This document shows, piece by piece, positions 17,242-28,395 of a DNA stretch of 64,000 bases. Under the pieces are notes generated by a model. It made no database searches. It saw only the letters and a program-made list of their open reading frames with translations, and had not been told where the DNA came from. Origin of the DNA: Butyrivibrio sp. (GTDB lineage: Bacteria > Bacillota > Clostridia > Lachnospirales > Lachnospiraceae); contig JAFSQI010000058.1 in the NCBI GenBank assembly GCA_017446685.1, forward strand, positions 19,788 to 83,787, given 5' to 3'. A program made the position numbers and the translations under genes. Each line of letters starts with the position of its first letter. Positions within the stretch are counted from its first letter, which is position 1.

Positions 17242-20200
17242 ATGGTACTTAGAGATTTACTTATAAACAGAGCAAAAGATTACAGCCAGAAGAAACTTTA
17301 TCTTGTGGAAAATGATGTGTATATGAGCTACAGAGAGCTATATATTCAGGCAAAGAAAGTCAGCAGAGCATATAGACAGGCAGGGGCTGGAAAAGGAGAT
17401 TTGATTTTAATACAGTCAGTTGAGCCTATTTATACATTTATGGGTTTTTGGGGAGCAATACTGATAGGAGCGATTCCTGCTCTTTATCCTATAAATGCGG
17501 ATTTGAAGCAGCATATCCCTGCAATTACAGCTCTTTGCAGAGATTTTGAGATCAATTATATTTATTCGGATATGGTTTTGGGTGATGCATTGGGAAAAAT
17601 GATGGAGCAAAAAATCATAATCCCGGGCGAATATGAAAAAGCATCTGACAGCGAGGGTACGGATTATTCTGAATTTAAAGATATTTCGATTTACGACGAT
17701 GATACGGCTGTGCTTCAGTTTTCTTCAGGCTCAACAGGAAATCCTAAGGGAGTTCTTTTGACAAATAAAAATGTTGTAAGTAATGCGTTTGCAACGGCTG
17801 ACAGGATTGATCTGACAAGGGAAGATAACGTATTTAACTGGCTTCCGCTTTCACATGATTTTGCAATACTTGCGATGCATATGTGCCCTATTGCCTTTGG
17901 GTGTGACCAGATTTGCATGAAGCCGACGACATTTCTTAGAAGTCCTTCAATCTGGGCAAAGATTGCAACACAGGAAAAAGCAACATTTTCTCCAATGCCG
18001 AATTTTGCCATGAATCTGATAATCAAGACATTTGAAAAGGGAGATTATGAGGCGGTTGATTTAAGTGGTTTTAAGGGCGCTGTAAGTGCAGGCGAAGGTG
18101 TGTCGGTTGCAACCTGTGACATGTTTGTTAAAGTTCTTTCACCTTATGGTTTTAAAGATAGCGCTGTAATTCCTGCATATGGTCTTGCTGAGGCAACTGT
18201 TACAGTTTCTTTGGGCAATCCAAAGGAAGAGAGAGAGGCCTTTTATGTGGCGCCTGATGCAGCTATAGGTGACGCTGTTTTGGGAAAAGAAAAGGTGGCA
18301 AATGCAAGGCTTATAATCGGATGCGGAAGGCTGATAAGATGCAATGATGTCTTTATTTGTGATGATGATTTCAGAGTTTTGGAAGATGGGCATATCGGAA
18401 ACATTCTGGTTTCCGGAGATAATGTCACAAAGGGCTATTATAAAAATGAAGATGCTACAAGAGATATACTAAGGCCTAATGGTGATCTTGTTACAGGAGA
18501 TATTGGTTTTATTTGCGATGGACAGCTTTTTATCAGCGGAAGACGCAAGGAAATGATAATTGTAAACGGCAGAAACTATTTTTCTTCTGATATAGAAATG
18601 GCAGTCAGAAGCACAGTTAAGGAATTGGCTGAAAGATCGCTTGCTGCATTTGGAGTTCATGATTCAAAAGAAGATGTTGAAAAACTATATATAGCTGTGG
18701 AAAGTACAGATCCTTCAGATGAAAAGCTGTCTAAAGATGTGGCAAATGCTGTTGTTTCAAAACTTCATATTCCGTGCGAAAGGGTTGTCTTTTTACCGGA
18801 ACTTCCAAAGACTGCAAGTGGAAAAATCAGATATTATCTTTTGACAAGAAAATTTGAAGAGGAGATCTTAAGACAGAAATCTGACAATAAAGAAAATGCT
18901 GAGTCTTTTGGAATGAAAACTGTTGATTCTGATGAAAATGCATACGAAATGCCGTCAAATAAGGATGAAGATTTTGTTCTTAAGAAGAATATCAAGCTGG
19001 AGTTTGGTAAGTTGATTTCAGAGGTAATGGAAGGCGAACTGTCTGAGGATGATTATGACAGACCATTTGCTGAGCTTGGTATAGATTCACTTGGAATAGA
19101 GAGCCTTCTTGGAAAGCTTGAAAAGGAATTTGGGGTTAATTTGACAGTGGATGTTCTTTGGAGCTATCCGACAATAAATAAGATGGTGGACTATTTAAAG
19201 GATAAGGCAGAAAGTTTTGATGCAGAAGAGACTTCTGATGAAAGTAGACCTGATATTAATTTAGCTGATTATATGAATGATGATATAGCAATTGTGTCCA
19301 TGGCTTGTCATTTTCCTAAGGAAGCAGACAGTCCGAAAAAGTTTTGGGAAATGCTATGTGAAGGTAAGGATGCAATAGATTATCCGGATGAAAATAGGAT
19401 AAAGCTGTCAGGAAATGAAGGACTAAGAAATTTTAAGGCCGGATATATTAAAGATATAGATAAGTTTGATTCAAGAAAGTATGGAATAACTCCGAAGGAA
19501 GCAATTAAGATGGATCCTCAGCAGAGGCTTCTTTTAAAGACTGCTTCTGAGCTTTTTGTAAATAGCGGAAAAGATGAGAAGGCTTTTGAAGGAACTGACA
19601 CAGGCGTATATATCGGAGTTTCAAACCATGATTATGCATCTTTGTTTTCTGATGAAGATAAAGACCTGTATTACAGCACGGGAAATTCATCAAGTATTAT
19701 GGCAAACAGACTGTCATATGTCTTTAACCTGTCAGGGCCAAGTGTTGCTATTGATACTGCCTGCTCGTCTTCACTGGTGGCGCTGCATATGGCAGCAGGA
19801 GCAATACGAAACGGAGAGTGTAAAAGTGCAATTTGCGGAGGCGTGAACATTTTGTTGGAGCCTGTGATTTCTGAGGCATTTAAAAATGCGGGAATGCTTT
19901 CTCCGGATTCAAAGTGTAAGACCTGTGATGAAACAGCTAATGGATATGTGCGAGGCGAGGGTTGTGGTCTTGTTCTTTTGAAAAAATATTCTGATGCAGT
20001 GAAGGATGGAGATACGATTTATGCAGTTGTTGCCGGTTCTGCGGTAAATCAGGATGCAAAGAGTAACGGACTTACTGCGCCAAGCGGAAAAGCTCAGGAA
20101 AATGTAATAAAGAAGGCACTTGATAATGCAGGAGTAATGCCTGGAGATGTTGACTACATAGAGCTTCATGGAACAGGAACGAAGCTTGGAGATCCTATTG

Positions 20201-22224
20201 AGCTAAATTCAATAGGTAACGTGTTTGCTGACAGTCTTTTTACAAATGATAAGGAAATGCTGGTTGGATCAGTTAAAACAAATATCGGACATCTTGAGTC
20301 TGCGGCCGGAATTGCAGGTGTTATCAAGGCAACTATGATCCTGGCAAAGGGAGAATATCTTGAGTCGATAAATTATAACAGGAAGAATCCATATATCAAG
20401 GCAGGCGATAATATAAAGGTTGCAACAAAAGAAAATATTACAGGAATGAGGAGCCCTGAGGTAGCAGGAATCAGCTCTTTTGGATTTGGAGGAACGAACT
20501 GTCATGTTGTTTTAAAGGCAGCAGGACGAGCAGATATAGATAAGCTTGACACGGAGCTTTCAAAGGGCGAAAGCTATTTTATCGAGGTTAGGTCAAAAGT
20601 GTCAGAGCATGCAGCAAACGGTATGAAGACAGGAAGTTCAGAAAGGATAATGAGTCAGGACTTTGCTGACAGTAAATTTGTGACAGTGTCAGATAGCAGA
20701 AGTGTATTGGAAATTGTAAAGGAGGCACTTTCAAAGGTTACTGCTTATCCTGTTGATACGCTTAATGATAGCGACAGGCTCATGTATGATCTTGGAATTG
20801 ACTCCATTATGATGGGAGATCTTGTAAGTGACCTTAGCAGTACCTTCTCTTTTGGAAAAGAGCAGGTGGAGAAGCTTATTTCTCTGGCAGCAGGAGAAAG
20901 CACGACAATTGCTGACCTTGTAAGCATCATTGAGAAAGCAGGAGGAAATGTCCCTGCAGCCGGATATAGTGAAAGCTCTTATAGCGAAGCTAAAGAACAG
21001 GTGGATGATTTTGAGACATATGAGTCAGGGAATGTACCGATAGAGCAGGAGACGTCTGTTTCGGATTTTGAGGAATATAAGGCTATTCATTCAAGACTTC
21101 AGAACATCAGCAGCAATCCCTACTACAAGGTAAATTACGGTGTTCCGAGGGATGTTATAGAGACTGATGACGGTCAGAAGATCAATTATTCAACATATAA
21201 TTATGTCGGATTAAACGGCAAGAAGGAGGTCTGTGAAGCTGCGCAGAAGGCAGTGGAAAAGTATGGTACATCTGTTTCCGGAAGCCGTATGATTTCAGGT
21301 GAGATAGATCTTCACAGGAAGCTTGAGAATGCAATAACAGAGTTTCTTGGAACTGAGGATACCATTGTCTATATTGGTGGTTACACTACAAATGTCAGTG
21401 CAATCAGTACGATAGTTTCAGATAAAGATCTGATATTGCATGACAGTCTTTCACATAACAGTATAATTACGGGATGCAGGTTGTCAGGTGCAAAGAGAAT
21501 GAGCTTTAAGCATAACGACATGGAATCTCTGGAGGATGCTCTTAAGAGAGTGCGAAAATTCTACAGAAGGGTTCTGATTGTTGTGGAAGGCGTTTACAGC
21601 ATGGACGGAGATATTTGTAAACTGCCGCAGCTCATAGAACTGAAAAAGAAGTATGGAGCTCTTTTGATGGTGGATGAAGCTCATTCACTTGGCACAATAG
21701 GTGACTGCGGAAGAGGTGTTGGAAGCTATTACAATGTGGACAGAAAAGATGTTGATCTTTGGATGGGAACAATGAGTAAGTCTCTTGCAAGTTGCGGAGG
21801 ATATATTTCCGGGTCAAAAGAAATTGTGGAGCTCTTAAAGTACACCTCAGACGGATTTATGTTCAGCGTTGGCATATCACCTGCTAATGCGGCAGCAGCT
21901 CTTGAGGCACTCAACATACTAAAGAATTCTCCGGAGCTTGTTGAAAAACTGGAACACAACAGCAAATTTTTCCTGGAAGCCATGAAGGAAAAAGGATTAG
22001 ACACAGGTCTTGCTGAAGGAACTGCGGTTGTTCCATGCATAATCAAGGACTCAAATAAGTGTATGGAAATTTCACAGAAACTTTATAAAAAGGGAATAAA
22101 TGTAATGCCTATCGTATACCCGGCTGTTTCTGAGGAAGAGGCAAGGCTCAGATTCTTTATTTCCAGCGAACATACAGAGGAGGAAATGCGATATACTGTT
22201 GATGTTCTGGCAAGAATGCTGTAA
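17242..22224 (+). CDS. Hybrid synthase: acyl-AMP ligase, ACP, ketosynthase, ACP, alpha-oxoamine synthase
   Basis: A 1660-residue polyketide synthase-like protein with five domains. Residues 1-545: fatty acyl-AMP ligase type adenylation domain, with ATP loop FSSGSTGNPKG (160-170), NWLPLSHD, GRRKEMIIVNGRNYFS and the terminal TASGKIRYY lysine. About 575-655: ACP1, Ser616 in GIDSLG. About 675-1125: ketosynthase with Cys841 in DTACSSS, His976 in HGTGT and His1017 in NIGHLES, at canonical spacing. About 1165-1240: ACP2, Ser1188 in GIDSIM. About 1285-1660: PLP fold-type I alpha-oxoamine synthase with Asp1478 and His1481 in DEAHSLG and PLP Lys1513 in MSKSLASCGG. There is no AT, KR, DH, ER or thioesterase domain. 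All catalytic residues are present, so the protein should be active. It belongs to the operon starting at accDA. Confidence 0.92.
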   Translation: MVLRDLLINRAKDYSQKKLYLVENDVYMSYRELYIQAKKVSRAYRQAGAGKGDLILIQSVEPIYTFMGFWGAILIGAIPALYPINADLKQHIPAITALCRDFEINYIYSDMVLGDALGKMMEQKIIIPGEYEKASDSEGTDYSEFKDISIYDDDTAVLQFSSGSTGNPKGVLLTNKNVVSNAFATADRIDLTREDNVFNWLPLSHDFAILAMHMCPIAFGCDQICMKPTTFLRSPSIWAKIATQEKATFSPMPNFAMNLIIKTFEKGDYEAVDLSGFKGAVSAGEGVSVATCDMFVKVLSPYGFKDSAVIPAYGLAEATVTVSLGNPKEEREAFYVAPDAAIGDAVLGKEKVANARLIIGCGRLIRCNDVFICDDDFRVLEDGHIGNILVSGDNVTKGYYKNEDATRDILRPNGDLVTGDIGFICDGQLFISGRRKEMIIVNGRNYFSSDIEMAVRSTVKELAERSLAAFGVHDSKEDVEKLYIAVESTDPSDEKLSKDVANAVVSKLHIPCERVVFLPELPKTASGKIRYYLLTRKFEEEILRQKSDNKENAESFGMKTVDSDENAYEMPSNKDEDFVLKKNIKLEFGKLISEVMEGELSEDDYDRPFAELGIDSLGIESLLGKLEKEFGVNLTVDVLWSYPTINKMVDYLKDKAESFDAEETSDESRPDINLADYMNDDIAIVSMACHFPKEADSPKKFWEMLCEGKDAIDYPDENRIKLSGNEGLRNFKAGYIKDIDKFDSRKYGITPKEAIKMDPQQRLLLKTASELFVNSGKDEKAFEGTDTGVYIGVSNHDYASLFSDEDKDLYYSTGNSSSIMANRLSYVFNLSGPSVAIDTACSSSLVALHMAAGAIRNGECKSAICGGVNILLEPVISEAFKNAGMLSPDSKCKTCDETANGYVRGEGCGLVLLKKYSDAVKDGDTIYAVVAGSAVNQDAKSNGLTAPSGKAQENVIKKALDNAGVMPGDVDYIELHGTGTKLGDPIELNSIGNVFADSLFTNDKEMLVGSVKTNIGHLESAAGIAGVIKATMILAKGEYLESINYNRKNPYIKAGDNIKVATKENITGMRSPEVAGISSFGFGGTNCHVVLKAAGRADIDKLDTELSKGESYFIEVRSKVSEHAANGMKTGSSERIMSQDFADSKFVTVSDSRSVLEIVKEALSKVTAYPVDTLNDSDRLMYDLGIDSIMMGDLVSDLSSTFSFGKEQVEKLISLAAGESTTIADLVSIIEKAGGNVPAAGYSESSYSEAKEQVDDFETYESGNVPIEQETSVSDFEEYKAIHSRLQNISSNPYYKVNYGVPRDVIETDDGQKINYSTYNYVGLNGKKEVCEAAQKAVEKYGTSVSGSRMISGEIDLHRKLENAITEFLGTEDTIVYIGGYTTNVSAISTIVSDKDLILHDSLSHNSIITGCRLSGAKRMSFKHNDMESLEDALKRVRKFYRRVLIVVEGVYSMDGDICKLPQLIELKKKYGALLMVDEAHSLGTIGDCGRGVGSYYNVDRKDVDLWMGTMSKSLASCGGYISGSKEIVELLKYTSDGFMFSVGISPANAAAALEALNILKNSPELVEKLEHNSKFFLEAMKEKGLDTGLAEGTAVVPCIIKDSNKCMEISQKLYKKGINVMPIVYPAVSEEEARLRFFISSEHTEEEMRYTVDVLARML

Positions 22225-22244
22225 AAGATGTTACTGTTCAAACA

Positions 22245-22270
22245 GAAATGCGCACTAATCTGCGGATTTC
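22245..22270 (+). other. Hairpin after the synthase gene
   Basis: GAAATGCGCA (22245-22254) pairs with TGCGGATTTC (22261-22270) with one mismatch around a 6-base loop, 20 bases after the synthase stop. No T-run follows, so it is at best a weak or factor-assisted end of the operon, or an mRNA 3' stabiliser. Confidence 0.4.
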
Positions 22271-22287
22271 GTGGTGTATACCGCTTC

Positions 22288-22317
22288 TTGAAGAAAAATA
22301 CGCCAAAATGATATAAT
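22288..22317 (+). promoter_or_regulatory. Housekeeping promoter for the signalling operon
   Basis: TTGAAG (22288-22293), 18-base spacer, and TGATATAAT (22309-22317), an exact extended -10. The start of transcription would be near 22324, about 40 bases before the HD-GYP gene. It probably drives the four signalling genes, which are closely spaced. Confidence 0.55.
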
Positions 22318-22362
22318 ATAAATGATATTGTGACAGGTTGAGGCGTGGAGGATGGTATATCC

Positions 22363-24108
22363 ATGAAGAAGCTTAAAAATGATAAGCTGCTGCTTGCAGG
22401 AGTTATGTTGGTAGGCGTAATGGTTAATGTGAGTTTTGCCTACCTTTCATATATTACAGATTTTTTTCTTTATCTTGATATAATAGGAACTGTCATTACT
22501 GCATACTTTGCAGGCAGCCTTCCTGCGCTTATTGTCGCTGTTGCTTCAAGTGTTATAAGCAGCAGCTTTGACAAGAAGGATGTGTACTTTACTTTTATTA
22601 GCATGATTATTGTATTTGTCTGCGATTATTATTTTACGACAGGCAAATATAAGACCAAAAGAGGAAAACTTGATCTTTTAATAATTCTAAGTTTCATAGG
22701 TGCCGGTTTTGGAGGAGCTACAGAGCTTATTCTTAACGGAAAGCCTCAAACCGGTATCTATTTTGAAGCGTCGGACTATCTGCGCAAATTTTCAGGACAA
22801 AATTTTTATATCTGTTTTTTCGTGGTAAGCCTTATTTTTAGTATTGTTGATAAGACAATTGCACTTGTTCTTGTTTACATTGCCATAGCTGTCCTGCCTT
22901 CATCATCTTTGGTAAAACTTAGAGATTTGGCATGGAAGCAGAATCCAAAGGCTCTTCCCGGTGGGAAAGATGACAGTATATATGGTGGAAGGCTTCAGAC
23001 AAGAATGACGGTTCTTCTTACTCTTGCGGCTGTAATGATAACGGTAATAATGGCTATTATCAGCATAAGTATTTATAATGAATATATGGTCAGATATTTA
23101 AGCGGGAATGGGAATGTAGCTGCGAATATTGCTGCAAGCATGAGAAGTGGCAAGTTTTTATCTGATTTTGCCCGTGAATATATGATAAAGGTGATGCTTA
23201 TTTTTTCAAGCTATCTTATTCTCATACTTACAATAGGTATGTGGTTCTCCAAATACTATCTTGTTTTTCCAATAAATTCTATGGCTGCCTATGCCAGCGA
23301 ATTTACAGAGGGGAAAGACAATCAGATAATACTTGAAGAAAAAGTCAAAAAAATTAAAGAGCTTGACGTTGATACTGACGATGAGCTGGAAAATCTTTAT
23401 AATGCGCTGTGCAAAATGGCTGAGGACTCTGCGAAGTTAATGGATGATATGCGTCATCAGGCTAAATCTATTGATCAGATGCAGACAGGGCTTATCGTGA
23501 CAATGGCAGACCTTGTGGAGAACAGGGACTCAGACACCGGTTATCATATACAAAAGACAGCGGATTATGTCAGAATTATTTTAAATGGATTGGTAAAAAA
23601 GGGTTATTATAAGAATAAAATAACACCTAAGTACATATCAGATGTTGTCATGTCGGCTCCACTTCATGATATAGGAAAAATAAGCGTTCCGGATGCTGTG
23701 CTTAATAAGCCCGGCAAGCTCACGGATGAGGAATTTGAAATAATAAAGACCCATACAACTGTGGGAAAAGAGATAATGGAGAAGGTTATAAAAACTGTTC
23801 AGGGGGACAGTTATCTTAAAGAAGCAAGAAATATGGCAGCTTACCACCATGAAAAATGGGATGGAAGTGGATATCCGGAAGGACTTAAGGGGGAAGTCAT
23901 TCCGCTTTCTGCGAGAATAATGGCAGTTGCTGATGTTTTCGATGCTTTGGCATCCAGGAGAGTTTACAAGGATGCGATGCCTTTTGACAAAGCGATGGAT
24001 ATTATTAGACAGGATGCGGGAAAGCATTTTGATCCAAAATGTGCTGAGGTATTTATTGAAGCCAGTGAAGAGGTCAAAATGGTAATGAAGAGGTATCAGG
24101 AAATTTAA
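22363..24108 (+). CDS. Membrane HD-GYP domain protein (probable cyclic-di-GMP phosphodiesterase)
   Basis: Membrane signalling enzyme of 581 residues. The first 190 residues contain about five hydrophobic segments; a second membrane pair (about 215-240 and 275-300) brackets a small extracellular loop and leads through a HAMP-like helical linker to the HD-GYP domain (about 370-575). The catalytic set is complete: His435-Asp436 in APLHDIGK, HHEKWDGSGYP (495-505), and MAVADVFDALASRR. Known HD-GYP proteins degrade c-di-GMP, which usually favours motility. ATG 22363 is chosen over GTG 22345 because GGAGGA lies ten bases before it. Downstream kinases and flagellar genes fit a motility-control role, which is inference. 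Confidence 0.9.
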   Translation: MKKLKNDKLLLAGVMLVGVMVNVSFAYLSYITDFFLYLDIIGTVITAYFAGSLPALIVAVASSVISSSFDKKDVYFTFISMIIVFVCDYYFTTGKYKTKRGKLDLLIILSFIGAGFGGATELILNGKPQTGIYFEASDYLRKFSGQNFYICFFVVSLIFSIVDKTIALVLVYIAIAVLPSSSLVKLRDLAWKQNPKALPGGKDDSIYGGRLQTRMTVLLTLAAVMITVIMAIISISIYNEYMVRYLSGNGNVAANIAASMRSGKFLSDFAREYMIKVMLIFSSYLILILTIGMWFSKYYLVFPINSMAAYASEFTEGKDNQIILEEKVKKIKELDVDTDDELENLYNALCKMAEDSAKLMDDMRHQAKSIDQMQTGLIVTMADLVENRDSDTGYHIQKTADYVRIILNGLVKKGYYKNKITPKYISDVVMSAPLHDIGKISVPDAVLNKPGKLTDEEFEIIKTHTTVGKEIMEKVIKTVQGDSYLKEARNMAAYHHEKWDGSGYPEGLKGEVIPLSARIMAVADVFDALASRRVYKDAMPFDKAMDIIRQDAGKHFDPKCAEVFIEASEEVKMVMKRYQEI

Positions 24109-24132
24109 ATTGGTAGAGGTGAAAAGAATTAA

Positions 24133-27100
24133 ATGGCCGGTAAGCGGAAATGTAATATGTGGGGACTATTACTTTTGCTGGTAGCAATATCTTTTGGTGT
24201 ATGTAAAGAAGTGGCTTATGCCAGCGATGACACAAGTGATGTTGTCTCGTCAGCAACAGTAAATTTCAGTAATAAAAATGGTGGTGGCTATGCCATAACA
24301 AATCAGATTGAAGGAGAAGGCTATGGGATGGAACTCTATAATTCCAGCAATGGCCTGCCTACTTCTGATGCAAGTTATGTCTTTTCCGATAGTAAAGGAT
24401 ATATATGGATTGGAAGCTACAGCGGAATTATCAGATATGATGGCATAAGCTTTGACAGAATGGACCCTTCAGGCGGTATGACCAGCGGAAAGGTTATATT
24501 TGAGGACTCAAAGGGCAGAATCTGGATAGGAACAAATGACAATGGTGTCGTTGTTTGGGATGGAGTAAGCAGTATCCATTTTACGTATAAAGACGGGCTT
24601 CCTTCTTCTACTATAAGGACTTTTGCAGAGGAAGAGGACGGAACTATATATGTAGGAACCACATGCGGAATCTGCTATGTAGATGAAGATATGAATCTGT
24701 CTGTCATAGATGATCATGCAATCAATACAGAATATGTCATGCGACTGATGACAGGTGCAGATGGAATTATCTACGGAAATTCAAGGGATGGAAATATTTT
24801 TTCTCTGAAGAATAGAGAGGTTGTTTCGTATTATTCCGGAAGCAGCCTTGGAGTAGGTGCGGTAACAGCGCTGTATGCTGATGCGGAGCATCCCGGAAAA
24901 GTGTTTATCGGAAACGGTAAAGGCGAGCTGTATTATGGAGATTTCGGGGCTAAAAGCACAGAAATGGAAATGATAGATGTTTCGCCAGCTCTTGCCATGA
25001 ACTGGATTTCTTATGAGTGTGGAAGACTGTGGATTGTTGCTGAGACTGTTGTTGGATATCTTGATGAAAAGAACAGATTTGTCTATATTGAAGATTTGCC
25101 TCTTGACAGTACCATTGAGATGATAACAGAGGATTATCAGGGGAATCTTTGGCTTGCTTCTACCAGGCAGGGAGTAGCAAAAATTGTTTCCAACAATTTT
25201 GATGATATTACGAAAGAAGCTGGAATAGATGGTGAAGTAGTAAATACTACCTGCATTTATAAGGGAAATCTATATATTGGAACTGACAGCGGTCTTAGGG
25301 CAATTGATAAAAAATACAACGTGATAAATAATGCAATCACGGATTATTTAAAAGATGTAAGAATCAGATGTATCATCACTGACAATGACAACAATCTTTG
25401 GATTGCGACTTATGGCAGCAGCTTTGGACTTGTGTGCTTTAAAAATGACAGGAGTATTGTTAGCTACAACGAAGAAAACGGTTTTTTGAGTAATTCAGTC
25501 AGATGTCTGAAGCTTTCAAAAAAGGGCTCTGTTCTTGTGGGCACTAATGGCGGAGCTGCGATATTGAATGATGGGAAGATAACAAGAATTGTTTCAAAAA
25601 GAACAGGTATGGATCAGACAGTTTGTCTGACTATAGATGAAGATCAGGATGGAAGAATACTTATTGGAACAGACGGCGGCGGTATATATGTTGTCGATGG
25701 AAAAGATATGTATAACATCGGAAGAGAGGATGGGCTTACTTCCGATGTAATCCTGCGTATAAAAATGGATGAACAAAGAGGACTATCCTGGATAATTACC
25801 TCAAATTCTATAGAGTATATGAGGGATGGAGAGATAAAAGAAATTACAGGATTTCCGTATCCGAATAATTACGATATTTATTTTGACGATTCAGGAAATG
25901 CATGGATACTGTCATCCATTGGTATTTATTTTGCAAATGCTGATGAGATGATAGAAAAAGAAAATTTTGAATACAAGCTGTATACAACAGCCAATGGACT
26001 TACAAGTGTGCCGACAGGTAACTCTTTTAGTCAAATAGATGATGAAGGAAATCTTTATATTTCCGGAAGAAGAGGAGTATATAAAGTCAATATCAACAGT
26101 TTTCACAGGCAGATTAACTCCATAAAGGTAGGAGTTAAGAGAATTATGTGTAATGACAAGGAAATACTTCCGGACGCAGGCGGAAACTACGTGATTCCGG
26201 CCAGAGCCAGCCGTATTCAGATTAGTGCGGCCATATTAAACTACACGCTTACAAATCCGCTTATTCATATGTATCTTGAAGGAGATATCGATTCGGGAAT
26301 AACTGCCAATCAGACAGATCTTTCAGCACTCGAATTTACAGGTCTTAAATACGGCAACTATAAGCTTCACATTCAGATACTTGACGAGGCCTCACATGAA
26401 ATATATCAGGATGAAATTTTTAGTGTAGAAAAAAAGCCAAGGTTTACAGAACTTTGGGCAGTAAGGCTGATGATGGCAGTTCTTTTGGCCGCATTCACCG
26501 GTTTTTTGGTGTGGCGCATAATGACATGGACCATTATCCGCCGTCAGTACAAAGAAATTGCTGCTGCAAAGGATGAAGCAGAGAGAGCTAACAGCGCGAA
26601 GTCAAGATTCCTTGCAAACATGTCTCATGAAATCAGAACACCTATCAACACAATCATGGGAATGGATGAGATGATCCTCAGAGAAGATGCAACCGGCGCA
26701 CCAAAAGCTTATTTTATGTCAATCATGAATTATGCTTTTGACATAAAAACTGCGTCAGAATCACTACTTGGTCTTGTCAATGATATTTTGGACATTTCTA
26801 AAATTGAGTCTGGAAAGATGCACCTTGTAGAGCAAGAGTACTCACCTGAGGAAGAAATCCGAAGCATGATTAAAATGATCCGTGTAAGAAGTGAGCAGAA
26901 GGATCTATCTTTTGGCGTTGAAATTGACGAGAATATTCCTAAAAGACTGTATGGTGATAAGGGCAAGATAAAACAGGTAACACTAAATCTTTTAACAAAT
27001 GCTGTTAAATATACAGAAAAGGGCGGCTTTGTTTTAAGAGTAAATGTTTTGGAAAAAAATGCTGAGAAGTGTAAACTTAGGTTTAGTGTAAAGGATACTG

Positions 27101-28395
27101 GTATTGGTGTCAGAGAAGAGGATATAGGTAAGCTTTTTAATGCTTTTGAAAGACTTGACGAAGAAAGAAACAGTGCTATTCAGGGAACAGGACTCGGGCT
27201 TGATATTTCAAGACAGTTTGCTGAGCTTATGAATGGTGAGCTGAAATGCGAAAGTGTGTATGGTGAAGGATCAGACTTTATTTTTATTGTTGAACAAAAA
27301 ATAGTTGATCCTACGCCAATAGGAGAATTTAAAGAGCAGAATGAAGAGTTTACGGTAGGACAATATAAGCCATGCTTTATTGCACCTGATGCTTCTGTTT
27401 TGGTGGTTGATGATAACATTATGAATTTGTCTGTCATCAAAGGACTTTTGGCTGCTACGAAGATAAGGGTTGTAACGGCGACCTCCGGAGAAGAATGTCT
27501 TAAGAAGATGGCTGAGGATAGGTTTGATGTGATTTTGCTTGATCACATGATGCCGGGGATGGATGGAATTGAAACTCTTGGAAAGATAAGAGAAAAGTAT
27601 GAAGATGTCCCTGTATATGCTCTTACTGCCAATGCTGACGGAGAAGGTGGCGGCTTTTATGAATCCAAGGGCTTTGACGGTTATCTGGCTAAACCTATTG
27701 ATTCTGCGTTACTTGAAAAGACTATCAGAAAACATCTTGCTGATGATGTTGTAAAGGATACAGATATTGAAGATGAGCCTGATTCTAATGACAGACTTTC
27801 TGATGAATATGAGTGGTTATATGATATTGAAGAACTTAGTGTCTCTGACGGAATAAAGTATAGCGGAGGGATAGAGGGATATATTTTTTCACTAAAACTT
27901 TTTAGAGAAACTATTCAGGAAAACGCAGAAACAATCGAAAAAGCATATAATGATAACGATATTAAGTTGTATACTATAAAAGTTCACTCACTTAAGAGTG
28001 CAGCGAGAATAGTGGGCGCATTTGATCTTTCTGAAAAGTTCAGGCTCATGGAAGAAGCCGGAAAAAAGGAAGATATTACGTATATAAATGATAATATAGC
28101 TGAGCTTTTGGATTATTACAGAAGCTTTTGGGATAAGCTTTATAAAGTTGCTATGATGGAAACAAGCGTAAATATTGATAAAAAGGAAGTTTCCCGGGAA
28201 GAATTGCAGGATGCGTATGAAGCCATCAAAGAGATGGTACCGCAGATGGAATTTGACGGAATAAAAATGGTAATTGATGAGCTAAATAATAGCGAAATTC
28301 CGGAGAATGAAAAGGCATTTGTGGAAGAACTCGAAAAGGCGCTTAAGAGGTTTGACTGGGATAGAATGGAAGAATTATTCAGGGAGAAAAAATGA
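24133..28395 (+). CDS. Hybrid sensor histidine kinase with extracellular propeller sensor, receiver and HPt
   Basis: A 1420-residue one-protein phosphorelay. A signal peptide (about 1-30, ending AYA) is followed by an extracytoplasmic beta-propeller of Reg_prop repeats (about 55-680; for example [12 protein letters not shown] and [13 protein letters not shown]) and a Y_Y_Y-like domain. A transmembrane segment lies at about 774-797. Then come HisKA with His832 in NMSHEIRTP, an ATPase domain with [16 protein letters not shown] and GTGLGLD, a receiver with Asp1137 in [11 protein letters not shown], and an HPt domain with His1285 in [10 protein letters not shown] 70-residue tail ends the protein. 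This resembles Bacteroidetes hybrid systems that sense glycans, but has no DNA-binding domain. The ligand is unknown. It overlaps the next kinase gene by ATGA. Confidence 0.92.
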   Translation: MAGKRKCNMWGLLLLLVAISFGVCKEVAYASDDTSDVVSSATVNFSNKNGGGYAITNQIEGEGYGMELYNSSNGLPTSDASYVFSDSKGYIWIGSYSGIIRYDGISFDRMDPSGGMTSGKVIFEDSKGRIWIGTNDNGVVVWDGVSSIHFTYKDGLPSSTIRTFAEEEDGTIYVGTTCGICYVDEDMNLSVIDDHAINTEYVMRLMTGADGIIYGNSRDGNIFSLKNREVVSYYSGSSLGVGAVTALYADAEHPGKVFIGNGKGELYYGDFGAKSTEMEMIDVSPALAMNWISYECGRLWIVAETVVGYLDEKNRFVYIEDLPLDSTIEMITEDYQGNLWLASTRQGVAKIVSNNFDDITKEAGIDGEVVNTTCIYKGNLYIGTDSGLRAIDKKYNVINNAITDYLKDVRIRCIITDNDNNLWIATYGSSFGLVCFKNDRSIVSYNEENGFLSNSVRCLKLSKKGSVLVGTNGGAAILNDGKITRIVSKRTGMDQTVCLTIDEDQDGRILIGTDGGGIYVVDGKDMYNIGREDGLTSDVILRIKMDEQRGLSWIITSNSIEYMRDGEIKEITGFPYPNNYDIYFDDSGNAWILSSIGIYFANADEMIEKENFEYKLYTTANGLTSVPTGNSFSQIDDEGNLYISGRRGVYKVNINSFHRQINSIKVGVKRIMCNDKEILPDAGGNYVIPARASRIQISAAILNYTLTNPLIHMYLEGDIDSGITANQTDLSALEFTGLKYGNYKLHIQILDEASHEIYQDEIFSVEKKPRFTELWAVRLMMAVLLAAFTGFLVWRIMTWTIIRRQYKEIAAAKDEAERANSAKSRFLANMSHEIRTPINTIMGMDEMILREDATGAPKAYFMSIMNYAFDIKTASESLLGLVNDILDISKIESGKMHLVEQEYSPEEEIRSMIKMIRVRSEQKDLSFGVEIDENIPKRLYGDKGKIKQVTLNLLTNAVKYTEKGGFVLRVNVLEKNAEKCKLRFSVKDTGIGVREEDIGKLFNAFERLDEERNSAIQGTGLGLDISRQFAELMNGELKCESVYGEGSDFIFIVEQKIVDPTPIGEFKEQNEEFTVGQYKPCFIAPDASVLVVDDNIMNLSVIKGLLAATKIRVVTATSGEECLKKMAEDRFDVILLDHMMPGMDGIETLGKIREKYEDVPVYALTANADGEGGGFYESKGFDGYLAKPIDSALLEKTIRKHLADDVVKDTDIEDEPDSNDRLSDEYEWLYDIEELSVSDGIKYSGGIEGYIFSLKLFRETIQENAETIEKAYNDNDIKLYTIKVHSLKSAARIVGAFDLSEKFRLMEEAGKKEDITYINDNIAELLDYYRSFWDKLYKVAMMETSVNIDKKEVSREELQDAYEAIKEMVPQMEFDGIKMVIDELNNSEIPENEKAFVEELEKALKRFDWDRMEELFREKK

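Noticed and set aside
17242-18900. Reading the ligase domain as an amino-acid adenylation domain of a peptide synthetase
   Set aside because: NWLPLSHD and the PTTFLRSPSIWAKI, PNFAMNL pattern are those of fatty acyl-AMP ligases, and there is no condensation domain.
21100-22224. PLP domain as a separate housekeeping BioF or Kbl gene
   Set aside because: It is in one unbroken frame with ACP2 and KS, and no internal ribosome site or start was seen.
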